DNA of 64,000 nucleotides from Uranotaenia lowii (Eukaryota; Arthropoda; Insecta; Diptera; Culicidae), in assembly GCF_029784155.1 (NCBI RefSeq), contig NC_073693.1, positions 286,536,875 to 286,600,874 on the forward strand, in the 5' to 3' direction. Position numbers and translations under genes: made by a program. Below, in pieces: positions 21,683-31,415 of this stretch. The notes under the pieces were generated by a model, which saw only the letters and a list, made by a program, of their open reading frames with translations, did no database searches and was not told the origin of the DNA. Each line of letters starts with the position of its first letter. Within the stretch, counting starts at the first letter, position 1.

Positions 21683-22302
21683 TCTCACGTTTCACGTCTC
21701 ACGTCTCACGTCTCTCGTCTCACGTCTCACGTCTCACGACTCATGTCTCACGTCTCACGTCTCATGTCTCACGTCTCACGTCTCACGTCTCACGTCTCAC
21801 GTCTCACGTCTCACGTCTCACGTCTCACGTCTCACGTCTCACGTCTCACGTCTCACGTCTCACGTCTCACGTCTCACGTCTCACGTCTCACGTCTCACGT
21901 CTCACGTCTCACGTCTCACGTCTCACGTCTCACGTCTCACGTTTCAAGTCTCATGTCTCTCATCTCAAGTCTCAAGTCTCACGTCTCACGTCTCACATCT
22001 CAAGTGTCACGTCTCGCGTCTCACGTCTCACGACTGACGTCTCACGTCTCACGACTCACGTCTCACGTCTCACGACTCACGTCTCACGTCTCACGTCTCA
22101 CGTCTCACGTCTCACGTCTCACGTCTCACGTCTCACGTCTCACGTCTCAAGTCTCACGTCTCACGTTTCACGTCTCACGTCTCACGTCTCACGTCTCACG
22201 TCTCACGTCTCACGTTTCACGTTTCACGTCTCACGTCTCACGTCTTATGTCTCACGTATCACGTCATACGTTTCAAGGTCCTCGTAGTACGTCTCACGTC
22301 AC
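21683..22302 (+). repeat. Heptamer minisatellite (cgtctca)n
   Basis: About 620 bp of the 7 bp unit cgtctca (complement tgagacg), close to 88 units. The core (21760-21940) is nearly perfect. The edges contain variants such as cgtttca, catctca, cgactca and aagtctca, as expected if the array grows and homogenises in the middle. Because 7 is not a multiple of 3, every frame cycles through three units as V-S-R-L-T-S-H and stays open, giving false proteins of 140 and 201 codons. It is not a telomere repeat (insects use TTAGG). Confidence 0.9.
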
Positions 22303-22579
22303 TGCTCAAGTTAAACATCTAGCGTCTCATTCTACATCTTACACTTAACGATCTTCTTACGCTCAACGTTTCATGTGGGAAAACAATTGTGTACACACCT
22401 TCATCTAGAATCCGTATGAAATAGGTTGCATGCTAATTTTGGTCATTTACATTTTTTTAAGTAAAGCTGAAGCCACCATCCTGACTAATGATGTGGGTTA
22501 TCATAACATACTTTTCAGAAATTTTCACAAAGTATCCATACCCAAGCAACATAGTCAATTCTTTATAGTTTTATACGCT
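22303..22579. other. Spacer between satellite and Penelope-like fragment
   Basis: Decayed satellite units continue to about 22345, then AT-rich sequence with no recognised feature. Confidence 0.5.
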
Positions 22580-22639
22580 CCTGGATTTTATCGACTTTTT
22601 TCGGCGAGTTTTAATATCAAAAAACCGAAATTTACCAGT

Positions 22640-22688
22640 TGTCCAGACGTTTCGAGCTACTCTGGCATTCGCTCCTCTTCAGTGGACA
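22640..22688 (-). ncRNA. Hammerhead-ribozyme-like motif, Penelope type
   Basis: Read on the minus strand: stem I tgtcca, core ctgaaga (matches CTGANGA), stem II starting ggagc and closing gctc, then gaaac, gtc, and the stem I partner tggaca. Stem III is extremely short, as reported for hammerheads of Penelope-like elements. All core bases appear intact, so this copy is the better candidate for activity in the window. Confidence 0.6.
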
Positions 22689-22815
22689 CTAAAATTATAT
22701 TTTTCTTCAAACATTCAGTCTTAATTTTATTTTTAGTTAGAACTTGCAAATTACTGGCCATCGTTTAAACTACTTTGATTTTGAACAGTTTGTTTTGTTT
22801 TTCGTTTACATTTGT

Positions 22816-23318
22816 TTACAGTGTCTGTGTTAATTTAGGAATGACAGGTTCGAAAGCGGTCTTAAAATTCAATGAATACCTATGTCTATTGACTACATTA
22901 TGGTTGCCTCTTAACTTAAAATATAACGTCTCGGTTGCTATCCTGGTGTTGTATCCAGCAACTTTTTCTAAAATTTTGGTGTTTTTAAAATCGAACAAAT
23001 GTACATTCTCAAGACTATGTTGTGCTAAACCTGTACTTATTTGTTTTGTAGATACAGTTGTTTTATGTTGTTTTATACGTTCTTCTAAAAACTGTCTAGT
23101 TCCACCGATGTACGATTTCCTACATTTTCCACATTTAATTTCATATACATATTTTTGTTCTGTGGAATTTTGTCTTTTGTTTTTGTGAAAATCATATTCT
23201 TCACCTTGTCTAACGGTTGAAAAGCGACATTGATTTCGAATTGCTTCAAATACCTTGATAATTTCTCCCCCAGACCAGCGCAGTATGGTAACCATGGAAT
23301 GGTTACAAAGTTGGTCAT
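22816..23318 (-). pseudogene. Penelope-like GIY-YIG endonuclease with upstream linker, frameshifted
   Basis: The main frame (22816-23295, 159 codons) contains YVYEIKCGKC (GIY-equivalent and a Cys pair, residues 49-58), SYIGGTRQFLEERIKQH (YIG at 62-64, arginine 73, histidine 77), the glutamate-bearing helix KILEKVAGYNTRIATETLY, and NVVNRHR near the end. The CCHH-type linker cysteines are those typical of Penelope nucleases. The upstream linker (GLGEKLSRYLKQFEINVAF, then DKVKNMIFTKTKDKIP) is in a different frame (23085-23318), so a frameshift lies near 23160. The nuclease would cut the target DNA for target-primed reverse transcription; here the reverse transcriptase is missing. Confidence 0.75.
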
Positions 23319-23330
23319 ATTTTTACTAGA

Positions 23331-23748
23331 AAAACTAAAACTGTTGTATATTTTGTGTGTTCGTTATGTTCGTTTTATAAGAGAAAAGAAAGTCTTTCAG
23401 GCAGATTGAAAAGAAGTTGATAGCTATGAATCATATTTGTAGGAAATCATTATACATTATATGTCAAATTGCAACTTTTCTCGAATTTCAAAAACCCTGT
23501 AGTAAAAAATTTCTTCTATGGTCAAAACGAATGACAGCATTTTTGCAGATTTTTTAAATGAGATATAGGTACCTGGATTTTGATTTAAAATTTTGTATGG
23601 TAAAACACGAAAATTTGTTAGGAGAATGGCACTGTTTGGGTTTTTCTTGAATATTTTGTTCTCACGCAACGCAAATAAAAAAAAATGCGTTAATAAAGTT
23701 GGATGATTAGTTGAAGTTTTTATGATGATATAATAATTTTTATGTGTA
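23331..23748. other. AT-rich spacer, nothing assigned
   Basis: No frame with a domain and no repeat recognised. Confidence 0.5.
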
Positions 23749-25644
23749 TACTAGCTGACCCGGTGTGCTTTGCTACACCTTTCAAAAGCAAATGATATTT
23801 TCGGAAATTATGCAAATTTTTATTGTTTTATTGGCATTGTTTCGAATCAAATTATAACATAATTCATAAGTAACCGCTATAAAATGAGTGCTGCGCTGTA
23901 GTTTCGAGTTGCAACACAAAAAAAAACTTGATTTAATGTTCTGAATCTTGCTCTATAAATTTGTGTTAAAGATCTGATAATTTTAATCTACCTGGAGGGT
24001 TTCAAATTTATCGTACGCTAACAATCTAACATATAAAATATGGTTGTTTTTGCTTGATATGTCCTGGATTTATGCTAAAACAGCGATAAGAGAGCACCCC
24101 CCCCCCCCCTCCTTTCCTTCCCTTCACCCCCTGCTGAATGGAGATCGTGATCTTTAATATCATACCCATTTTCTTTCGTTCCCAAAAATCCTCTAATTTC
24201 AAATATAGTTCCATTGGTTGATAAGTTTTCTAGCTTTACAACGAAATGTATATGAAGTCCTCCTTTCTTCCCCTCTCTACACTGTAAAGCGTAAGGGTCT
24301 ATAATAATTGTAGAAATATATCTCGTAACCAAGTACCTTTCCATGCTATATTTGTTTCCATTTGTTGGCTTCGTTAGCATAAATTGATAACTGATGATGA
24401 CAAAATTGTTTTGGGCTCATCTTCCTCCTCCTATGTACCTACTCACTGAAAAGAGGATGGTACGTCAGATAATCATAGAATCATTGCAAAATGATTTTCC
24501 ATGTTAAGTTTTGTCCATTTTACGGATTTTGTAAAAAAAAATAAATGTAAGCCTCCTCTTCCCTTCCTATATTCTCAATTCTATCATCCTACTGCAAGAA
24601 AGGAATTGTTTTACATAGAAAAGGTATTTTTATTACTAAAATACTTTTTGATGCGAAATTTGGTTTCATTTGCTCGATTAATTCTCGAGTTATGCAAAAA
24701 AATTGTATGGAAGCCCCCTTTCCTCCTTTATATCTATCCGCTGAAAAAAGGTAGGGCTGCAATTTTTAATAGAATCATTTCTCGTATCCAAATACCCTCA
24801 CATGCCAAATATGGTTCAATTTGCTCGATCAACTCTCCAGTTATACTAAAAATTGTAAGGGATACCTTTCCTCCCCCTTTTAAACCACCTCTTTTAAGGA
24901 GTGAGGGATACCAAGTATTTATAGAAGCATTTCTCGTACCCAAATATCATTCCATGCCCAATTTGGTTCCATTTTCTGTTGTAGTTCTTTGTTATGCAGT
25001 AAAAATTGTATGAAACTTTCCTCCCTCTTTCCTTTCTCCCCGCTGGAAGAAGGAAGGGGTCTCAAACAATCAAGAGAACATGTCACGTTCCCAAATACCC
25101 GCCTATGCCAAATTTGGTTCCGTTTGCTTAATTAGTTTTAGAGTTATGTAAAAAAATTTTAAAAGAGGCCCCCTCCCCCCTCTATATCTCCTCACTGGAA
25201 AGAGGGAGGGGTCTCAAATAATCATAGAAATATTTTTCGTATCCAAATACCTTCCCGTGGCAAATTTTGTTCTAATATCTTGATTAGTTTTCGAGTTATA
25301 TGAAAAATTGTAAGGTAACCCCCCTCCCCACTTCCTATCACCCCATTGAGAGGAGGGAGGGATACCTAATATTCATAGAAATATTTCTCGTTCCAAATAC
25401 CACCACATGCCAAATTTGATATCATTTGCTTGATGCGTTCTCGAGTTATGTAAAAATTGTCTTTTGTTTGGTTGGCCCCTCTCCCCCTTCATGAGAGAGG
25501 GAGGGGTCTCAAACCATAATAAGAACCTTCACCTGCCTCCAATACCCCCACCTGCCAAGTTTCACGCAAATCGGTTCAGTAGTTTCCGAGTCTATAGGGT
25601 ACAGCCAGACAGACAGACAGAAATTAATTTTTATATATATAGAC
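23749..25644 (-). mobile_element. ~1.9 kb element of ~150 bp tandem units, copy 2 (inverted relative to copy 1)
   Basis: The low-coordinate end reads tactagctgacccgg, then tgctttgctacacc. The high-coordinate end is ccaagtttcacgcaaatcgg...cagacagacagac followed by a TA-rich run (25560-25644). Inside, the landmark 'catgccaaatttggttcc' or a variant recurs at about 24343, 24502, 24652, 24798, 24952, 25106, 25257, 25407 and 25552, a period of about 145-159 bp. The ctagctgacccgg terminus is widespread in insect genomes, but its transposition mechanism is not clear to me. No protein is encoded. Confidence 0.65.
24098..24109 (+). repeat. Poly-C run
   Basis: C-rich homopolymer in a unit of the 1.9 kb element. 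Confidence 0.7.
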
Positions 25645-28256
25645 CTTGGATTAGGTTTTTGAGCAATAAATCGAAATTTTTATGATTTTGAAAGGAAAAT
25701 TGTATTTTTTGCGTAAGAAATATTCAATAGAAACAAAAATATATGTGGAAACTGATTTTGTTACAGGATTTTTCTTAACATTTCGAACTTGGATCACCTG
25801 TTCCTGAGAATGGTACACTAGCTTCTGGATCGGTGACGTAGTTTTAAGTCTAATTACTCCCAGTTCATGTTCAGCAACCAAGAAAACAATCTGATTTGTG
25901 GCTTCATTGTTCCATCAGCGCCAAAATTGCTCAGGATTGGCAGATTATTCAAGCTGATGAAACGGGTCAGAAGCAGCAGCGTAGCGTATGTAGATAGATG
26001 GATTTGCAATAACTCAGGCCCGGAAACCAACTTACCGAAAAAGAAGTTTTGCAAAATTCGCAACCATTGGCCAGAACGCGGCTGCTTTTTGGCTACATTT
26101 AATGCAATTTATGGCCGTATGGTGCTCCTGAAAGCCCCGAAAAACAGATCTCAATATGATGCGGTTTTGTTCTTTTCGTGCTTTTTTTTTCCTTCTCTGC
26201 AACTCGTTCCAACATAATATGCTGCCATCGAACGCACCGCACCGGCTGTTAGATGTTCTGTGTTGATGGGCCGGGCAGAAGGTTTTTCGGATAGTCCTTC
26301 CCAAAAACTCGGCAGATTGAATTTGCTTCCAATTTGAGTCTCGGAGAAAGATTATACCACGTACAGTACACCCTGGATCGGGGTACATGTAATGGGATCC
26401 ACAAAGCATGAAGCGAACGCACGAAAGAGTTTTTCGATCAACAACTATACCTACAAGCTTTTTCCCATTCAACTTACAATCTGATAGAGGGCCGAATATT
26501 CCACCAAAAGAAAAAAAACACCACATCGTTCTTCGAGATCGACCTCCTACTACCTTCCTATACCTGTTGTCTTGAATTTGAGATGGATTTCGGCGAAGAC
26601 ATGGCTACTTGAGTTTCACGTGGAATGCATTACGACTTCCGGTTCAGGTTCACATCTTCTGAGTGCATAATTTCGTTCAGTTTTGTGTTATATTCAAAAA
26701 AACTCAGATTAGGAACTATTTGAGTATAATGGAAATCCCGACACAATCAGCAATTTTCTTATTATTAAAATCAGGAATCAACATTAAAAGAATTAATATT
26801 AACTTATGAAACTTTATTCTGAATCTGTGTATTAATCCAATTGAAACTATCCATTTTTGTTTAGAAATTAGATGATTAACTTGATTTGTTACGGCAGTAG
26901 TAAACAAGCCATGTCTACCACCCTTTCTCATTGACAAAGCACGTGTTCAAATCGTTAATACAATTCATATTAAGATCGGTAGAGATCTGGCCCAGATTTT
27001 GAATGTGCATTTTCATTCCGTAGCTGGAGGAAATATTCGGCACATAAACAGGAAGACGACGGTAAGAAAGAAGGAGAAAACAACCACTAGGGAAACATCG
27101 AAACAAAAGACTGAACGGAAGTCCCCTTCTCAGATCTAAGGTTTTTTTCTTTCTATCGATAGAGAAGAAAGGTTGCTGGAACCAAATGTTAGACCCTTAA
27201 AGCTTCTCCCTCGAACGCTCGGAATGGTTGCTTGAGGTCGTAAAATGTGATCATTTCGCTCGTTCCGTTGTGTGTCACACTAACTCTTAAACAATTAAAC
27301 AAAATTTAAGGGTGTCAAATTTATTGCCCAAAAAATCTCCGCAAAGTTTCCTTGGCTGAAGAACTTCTTCCCGTGGCAAATGGCGTTGTTTGGAAGAAGG
27401 TAGGCCTTTTTGTGGACCACCGTACGCATAAAAATTGATGATGAAGCTCACGGTTAAATGGGCTGCCACCTTAAGGATCCGGTTTAATCAAGCGGCCTAT
27501 TATTCTTCCGCCCCGGAGAGCACCCTGGAACCGCATTTTCAGAATGGAAACCTCCGGTAAGTTTTTACTTCAGAAGGATCCAAACAACAGCAACCGAACA
27601 GGCCTATCTTTGTTCAAAACACACACTGTCATTCAAACGAGAAAAGATCCAAGGATTTCCCAGTTTTTTCATGTCCCCTGTTTGACTGATTCCGAGCTGA
27701 TATGTAGGTATTTGCTGCCTGTAACTAACTCACAAAGGAATGTAAATTTTCCATTCATATGATAAATTGGGATGCTCGCTCCGGTGATCTTGGTTTTGGG
27801 CACAATCACGAAAGAGCTGTGATTTGAATCAGCTTCCTTTTGAGACCGGCAGTAGCAGCAAGAGTTCTCACGTGAATATTCTCACGTTGATGGGCTAAAG
27901 TGGATGGAAATGTGATGGTTTTTTTGTTTGTTTTTTTTATCTGAATTAAAAAAAATTTAAAATATTTCCTTTATAGTATATTTAAAATTCTGAGAATTCA
28001 AATGTGGTTTAGTTATAGAAGTTTACAATAATAATTTTCCATTATGTTTTTTGAGTGTCTTGAGATGGCCGAACAAAAAATCAAGCAGTGTAAAGTCTGG
28101 CAATATATGTACACATAGAGAAGCATAAAGTTTGGGAGTTTTTTTCTTAAATTCAACCGATATTATCTGCGGTTTGTATTTGTGGGTAAGCGCGCTGCCC
28201 TGAAGCCCAAATAAGGAAGTCTCTGAGACTCCGTCTTACAGGTTTTCTTTATTAGT
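25645..28256. other. 2.6 kb without a recognised gene
   Basis: Open frames at 25867-26217 (plus) and 26032-26526 (minus) overlap each other and carry no motif I know. The islands 25860-26640 and 27100-27900 are GC-richer than their surroundings and could be host exonic, UTR or conserved non-coding DNA. Their identity cannot be settled from the sequence alone. Confidence 0.4.
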
Positions 28257-28267
28257 TGTGGTAGACT
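28257..28267 (+). repeat. SINE target-site duplication, left
   Basis: tgtggtagact, repeated exactly at 28462-28472. Confidence 0.85.
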
Positions 28268-28461
28268 TTTTTTTTTGTTTCGATTATAGTCGCTTTACCA
28301 TCTTTATGGCATTCGCGACTTTATCAACGTTGCAGTTGGCGGATCGTTATTGAAAAACTTATCCGGTACAACTGTGTTCGATGTTTACTCTTGGGCTCGA
28401 ACTCGCGGACATCGGCTCAGGAGACAACAGACTTGCCAACTGAGCTATATCACAAGCCCAC
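28268..28461 (-). mobile_element. tRNA-derived SINE with 11 bp target-site duplication
   Basis: Minus-strand SINE of 194 bp. The head has a canonical A box (tagctcagttggc) and B box (gagttcgagcc) around plus positions 28392-28450. A non-tRNA body with cgatccgccaactgcaac and gcgactataatcg follows, ending in an A-rich tail (the T run at 28268-28275 on the plus strand). The exact duplication tgtggtagact on both sides shows a clean retroposition event. Like other mosquito SINEs, it depends on a LINE for movement; the partner LINE cannot be named from the short tail. Confidence 0.85.
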
Positions 28462-28472
28462 TGTGGTAGACT
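28462..28472 (+). repeat. SINE target-site duplication, right
   Basis: Second exact copy of tgtggtagact. Confidence 0.85.
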
Positions 28473-28612
28473 CTTTTTGCATATTGTTTTCCAATTCATG
28501 GCAAGCGATCTCCTACGTCCTTACATCCATATAAGATCTTTGAACTTGGTCACACCCAGAATCGCGAAGAAACTTTACTTCGAATAGGGCTGAACTATTG
28601 CAATACACACTA

Positions 28613-29042
28613 AAGGGTGATACGGTCAAAATTTGGTCAAGGGAAAATGCGTGTAAATCGATGAAATCGTTTATTTGAAAAATCAAATTAAATTTCTTTT
28701 TCAAGTTTAATTAGTATAAATTCAGGAAAAATATTCAGTTAGGCTTCCGTTTTTCCAAATCCGAATTGCCGGGCCTTACGCTTAACCCCTGCCATCAGAT
28801 TTTGTACAGCCACCTTGTCCACCTTTTTCGCCGCAGAAAGCCAATTTGCCTTGAACTGCTGCTCGTCCTTAGCAGTTTTTTGGTCTTCTTTAGGTTCCGC
28901 TTGACAATAGCCCAGTATTTCTCAATTAGGCGGAACTCTGGGGAGTTGGGAGGATTCTTGTTCTTGGGAACCACCTGCACGTTGTTGGCGGCGTACCACT
29001 CCATGGCCTTTTTACCGTAATGGCAAGATGTCAAACCCGGCC
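28613..29042 (-). mobile_element. DD37E transposon, 3' 430 bp only
   Basis: It starts after TA (28611-28612) with the terminal repeat aagggtgatacgg and matches the last third of the 43987-45282 copy in the opposite orientation, up to the position of the second catalytic residue. There the match stops abruptly (29042). On the minus strand it encodes RPGLTSCHYGKKAMEWY (aspartate of the second position changed to glycine) and RLIEKYWAIVKRNLKKTKK with the catalytic glutamate. It is a solo 3' end and cannot move. Confidence 0.8.
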
Positions 29043-30443
29043 TGAGGCTAGAGAGGGGTTCTTGCTCCACTGAGCCCAAATCCACCAAGCAATGTAGTTT
29101 CCTCATAACATGAGCGTTTGCACCTACAACCGTGCGTATTAGCACTTATCTGATCTCGTATAACCGGCCTAAATGTAGCAAAAGGCAACAAACAGTCTAC
29201 ACTTGTCGCGAATGTCGACACTACTGCTGGAAGTTTATTCGGTACAGCTGGTAACATAGCTAGACAAGCGCCATTTGTATTCCACTGTTTGTTGGACAGA
29301 CAGACTCTTAGCCGAGAAGAATCTTCCAGGGTACGAATACCACATTTGTTGACCAAAGCCATGGACTTTGCACAGTTTTCTTTTTTTATATTGTGTAGTT
29401 GTAATTGGTTCCCCAAAACTTCTTCTATCAGTGATTTGGGGGTAGTGCTTTCTGACTTCAAATGTTCAAACGTTCTTACTAGAGTCAGACGGGGTAGAAC
29501 TCGCATACAACCTTAAGGTGATGATTCCATGATTATCTCATAGCTCGATTCTTGGATTAGCCTCGGGTCCATTGGAGCTGCTTGCCCAGCAGGTCGGCGC
29601 AATTTTTAGAAGACTTCTAGGTGATTGGGTTTCCCTAAAGTGTTTATATTTGTTGTATTTCTGGTGTCCAGAAAAGAATTCAGGGAGAAGAATCTGTTTA
29701 TCGCTTTCGTTGTCTTGGCACAAAGTTGAAGAGGACTCTTACGAATCCCAAGTTTATAGGCATATCGGCGGGACCTTCGACGTCCACATTCATTGGATTC
29801 ACGGTCAGCAAAGCTTCCTAAAAAGACTCACCAGTCTGTATCGAGGACGGCAGAAAGTCAGCCTCTTAACCCCTTACCGATTCAGGTAGATTCAATTTAC
29901 TTTACTACACGGCAGCAAAGGAATGAGCACCAGCTTGGTCATGCTAGGCTGTAGTTTCCAGTCAATTTCATTCGATCCTTACCAGCGACTAGTAGTCAAT
30001 GTCAACAAAAGAATATCAAAGGCGTCTATAACAAGGTCGTTAAAATACTAGATTATCTGACTTTTACAATAGGTAGGCGAGGAGAGCGCGGTGTAGTGGG
30101 GATGATGCTCGTGTGCTAAAATGAAATGTCATGCTTAGGGTTCAGCTGTTCTATGGATTAAAGGTAAACAAACGCCACGAAGCAATAGACATGGCTGATT
30201 CTGAAATTCGACAGATCGGATCACGTACTACTTACCCCCCCCCCCCTCCCCCCCCTTGGTCTACGAATAGAACGACCAAGTACCAATGTCAGTCAGCCAG
30301 CTATTCCACTCGAATCACACACACTCTGGCAGCTTTTTATTTAATTTGGTTGTTATGTTGGAACCAGTTTGACCAAAACTTAGTAGACTATCAAAGTCGA
30401 CTTATATTGGATGTCTGACACTGACTGTTTCCAACTCTGATCA
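29043..30443. other. 1.4 kb unassigned
   Basis: A 152-codon minus-strand frame (29048-29506) contains CLVDLGS-like sequence in an alternative frame, faintly like an LTR-retrotransposon protease, but no second motif supports this. The rest has a C-rich tract at 30235-30256 and no recognised feature. Confidence 0.35.
30235..30256 (+). repeat. C-rich homopolymer tract
   Basis: About 20 C residues with a single T. Confidence 0.8.
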
Positions 30444-30456
30444 AGATGTCTTCGAA
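30444..30456 (+). repeat. SINE target-site duplication, left
   Basis: agatgtcttcgaa, matching agatatcttcgaa at 30698-30710 with one mismatch. Confidence 0.65.
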
Positions 30457-30697
30457 GGAGCAGTCGTTTAGCCTAGCGTGTCTGGTTTGTAATCAGACGA
30501 TCGGGGATCGAATACCGCCGCCTCCAACTAGGTTAGAAAATTTTGTAAGTTTACGGATGTTAAAATGGACAAAAATGTAGAATTGTGGTCATATAGTCTC
30601 GGTAACTGTATCATTATAAGAGCTAGTCGATGAGGCAGTTCCGAATCCTGCAAAAATAGCAAAAATAGCATCGGTGAATAGAATTAGAAGAAGAAGA
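30457..30697 (+). mobile_element. tRNA-derived SINE, plus strand, second family
   Basis: The head runs gtttagcctagcgtg (A-box-like) to gggatcgaataccg (B box) at about 30468-30520. A 150 bp body follows, then repeated aaaatagc and agaagaagaag tails (30649-30697). A 13 bp near-exact duplication flanks it. Its body and tail differ from the SINE at 28268, so it is another family and probably uses another LINE. Confidence 0.7.
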
Positions 30698-30710
30698 AGA
30701 TATCTTCGAA

Positions 30711-31008
30711 CAGGCCCACGAGAGTGCCAAATTTGCTACTTATCCGCTGTTTCGAAGCTGCACTGCTGCCATCTGTGGTAGTACGATGTTGCGTGAGCAG
30801 CATTCTGGGTGAACGATAAATTATAGACGACTTTACATTGCTTCGAGTTAAGTTTTCATAAATCCAAATGATTATGAAAAAAAAAACACTCCTTTGAAAA
30901 ATTGGAGTTTGTTTTCAATTAAATTTAAATAAATTAGCCTGGTAGGAGAGTCGAGTCTATCTGATAGTTCCATTTTAAAATAGTCAGTCGGTCAGAGAAA
31001 ACTAACAT
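30711..31008. other. AT-rich spacer
   Basis: No feature recognised. Confidence 0.5.
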
Positions 31009-31415
31009 GGGGCCATTCTGATACCATCTGGACAACTTAGGGGGGAGGAGGGGGTATGGAAATTTCCACGGAGAGGGGGGTAGGGGTTTGGGTTATTTCC
31101 ACGTGGACATACTTACTTTCAAAATATTTTCTAAAGGTGAATAAATATTAAGATGTTTCAATCAAAAGCTTTCCAGTTTAAGTTTAAGCAACTAGTTGCC
31201 GATTAAAAGCAAGCTATAAATATGATAATTTAGAAATCAATAATAATTATAATTATTACAAATTAGATTTAGAAAAAAAAACAATTTCAAATCTGTCCAC
31301 GTGGACTTTCGGTGAGGGAGGTAGAGGTTTGCCAAATGTCCACGCTTGGCCACGGAAGGCGAGAAGGGGGTAAAAAATCTCATTTTTCTGTCCACGTGGT
31401 ATCTGAACGGCCCCC
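31009..31415. mobile_element. MITE with inverted ends ggggccattctgatacca and CCACGTGG motifs
   Basis: The left end ggggccattctgatacca pairs with the right end tggtatctgaacggcccc as imperfect terminal inverted repeats. Subterminal blocks containing ccacgtgg occur near both ends (31099-31107, 31298-31306, 31392-31399), together with purine-rich gagg and gggg stretches. ATG flanks both ends, suggesting a 3 bp duplication, which would fit a PIF/Harbinger-like origin; this is an inference. No coding capacity (407 bp). Confidence 0.65.

Larger units (their letters stand above)
22580..23330 (-). mobile_element. Penelope-like element, 5'-truncated, minus strand
   Basis: It retains the linker after the reverse transcriptase, the GIY-YIG endonuclease and the 3' non-coding region with a hammerhead-like motif. 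The 5' break is near 23330. The 3' boundary is approximate, and no target duplication was identified. It is a different lineage from the insertion at 5905, judging by the GIY-YIG sequences. Confidence 0.7.

Noticed and set aside
21615..22348. Open frames of 140 and 201 codons with repeated VSRLTSH
   Set aside because: Produced by the heptamer satellite; a 7 bp unit keeps all frames open without coding meaning.
24340..25560. Regularly spaced repeats, considered as CRISPR array
   Set aside because: The spacing is about 150 bp with diverged units in a eukaryotic context. It is a tandem-unit mobile element, not CRISPR.
25867..26526. Opposite-strand frames of 116 and 164 codons
   Set aside because: They overlap each other on opposite strands and neither has a recognised domain; at most one could be real and nothing favours either.
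28390..28460. Functional tRNA gene
   Set aside because: The tRNA-like head is followed by a SINE body and A tail inside an exact target duplication, so it is a SINE.
29048..29506. 152-codon frame with a faint protease-like CLVDLGS in another frame
   Set aside because: One short motif out of frame is not enough to call a BEL/Pao or other LTR element.
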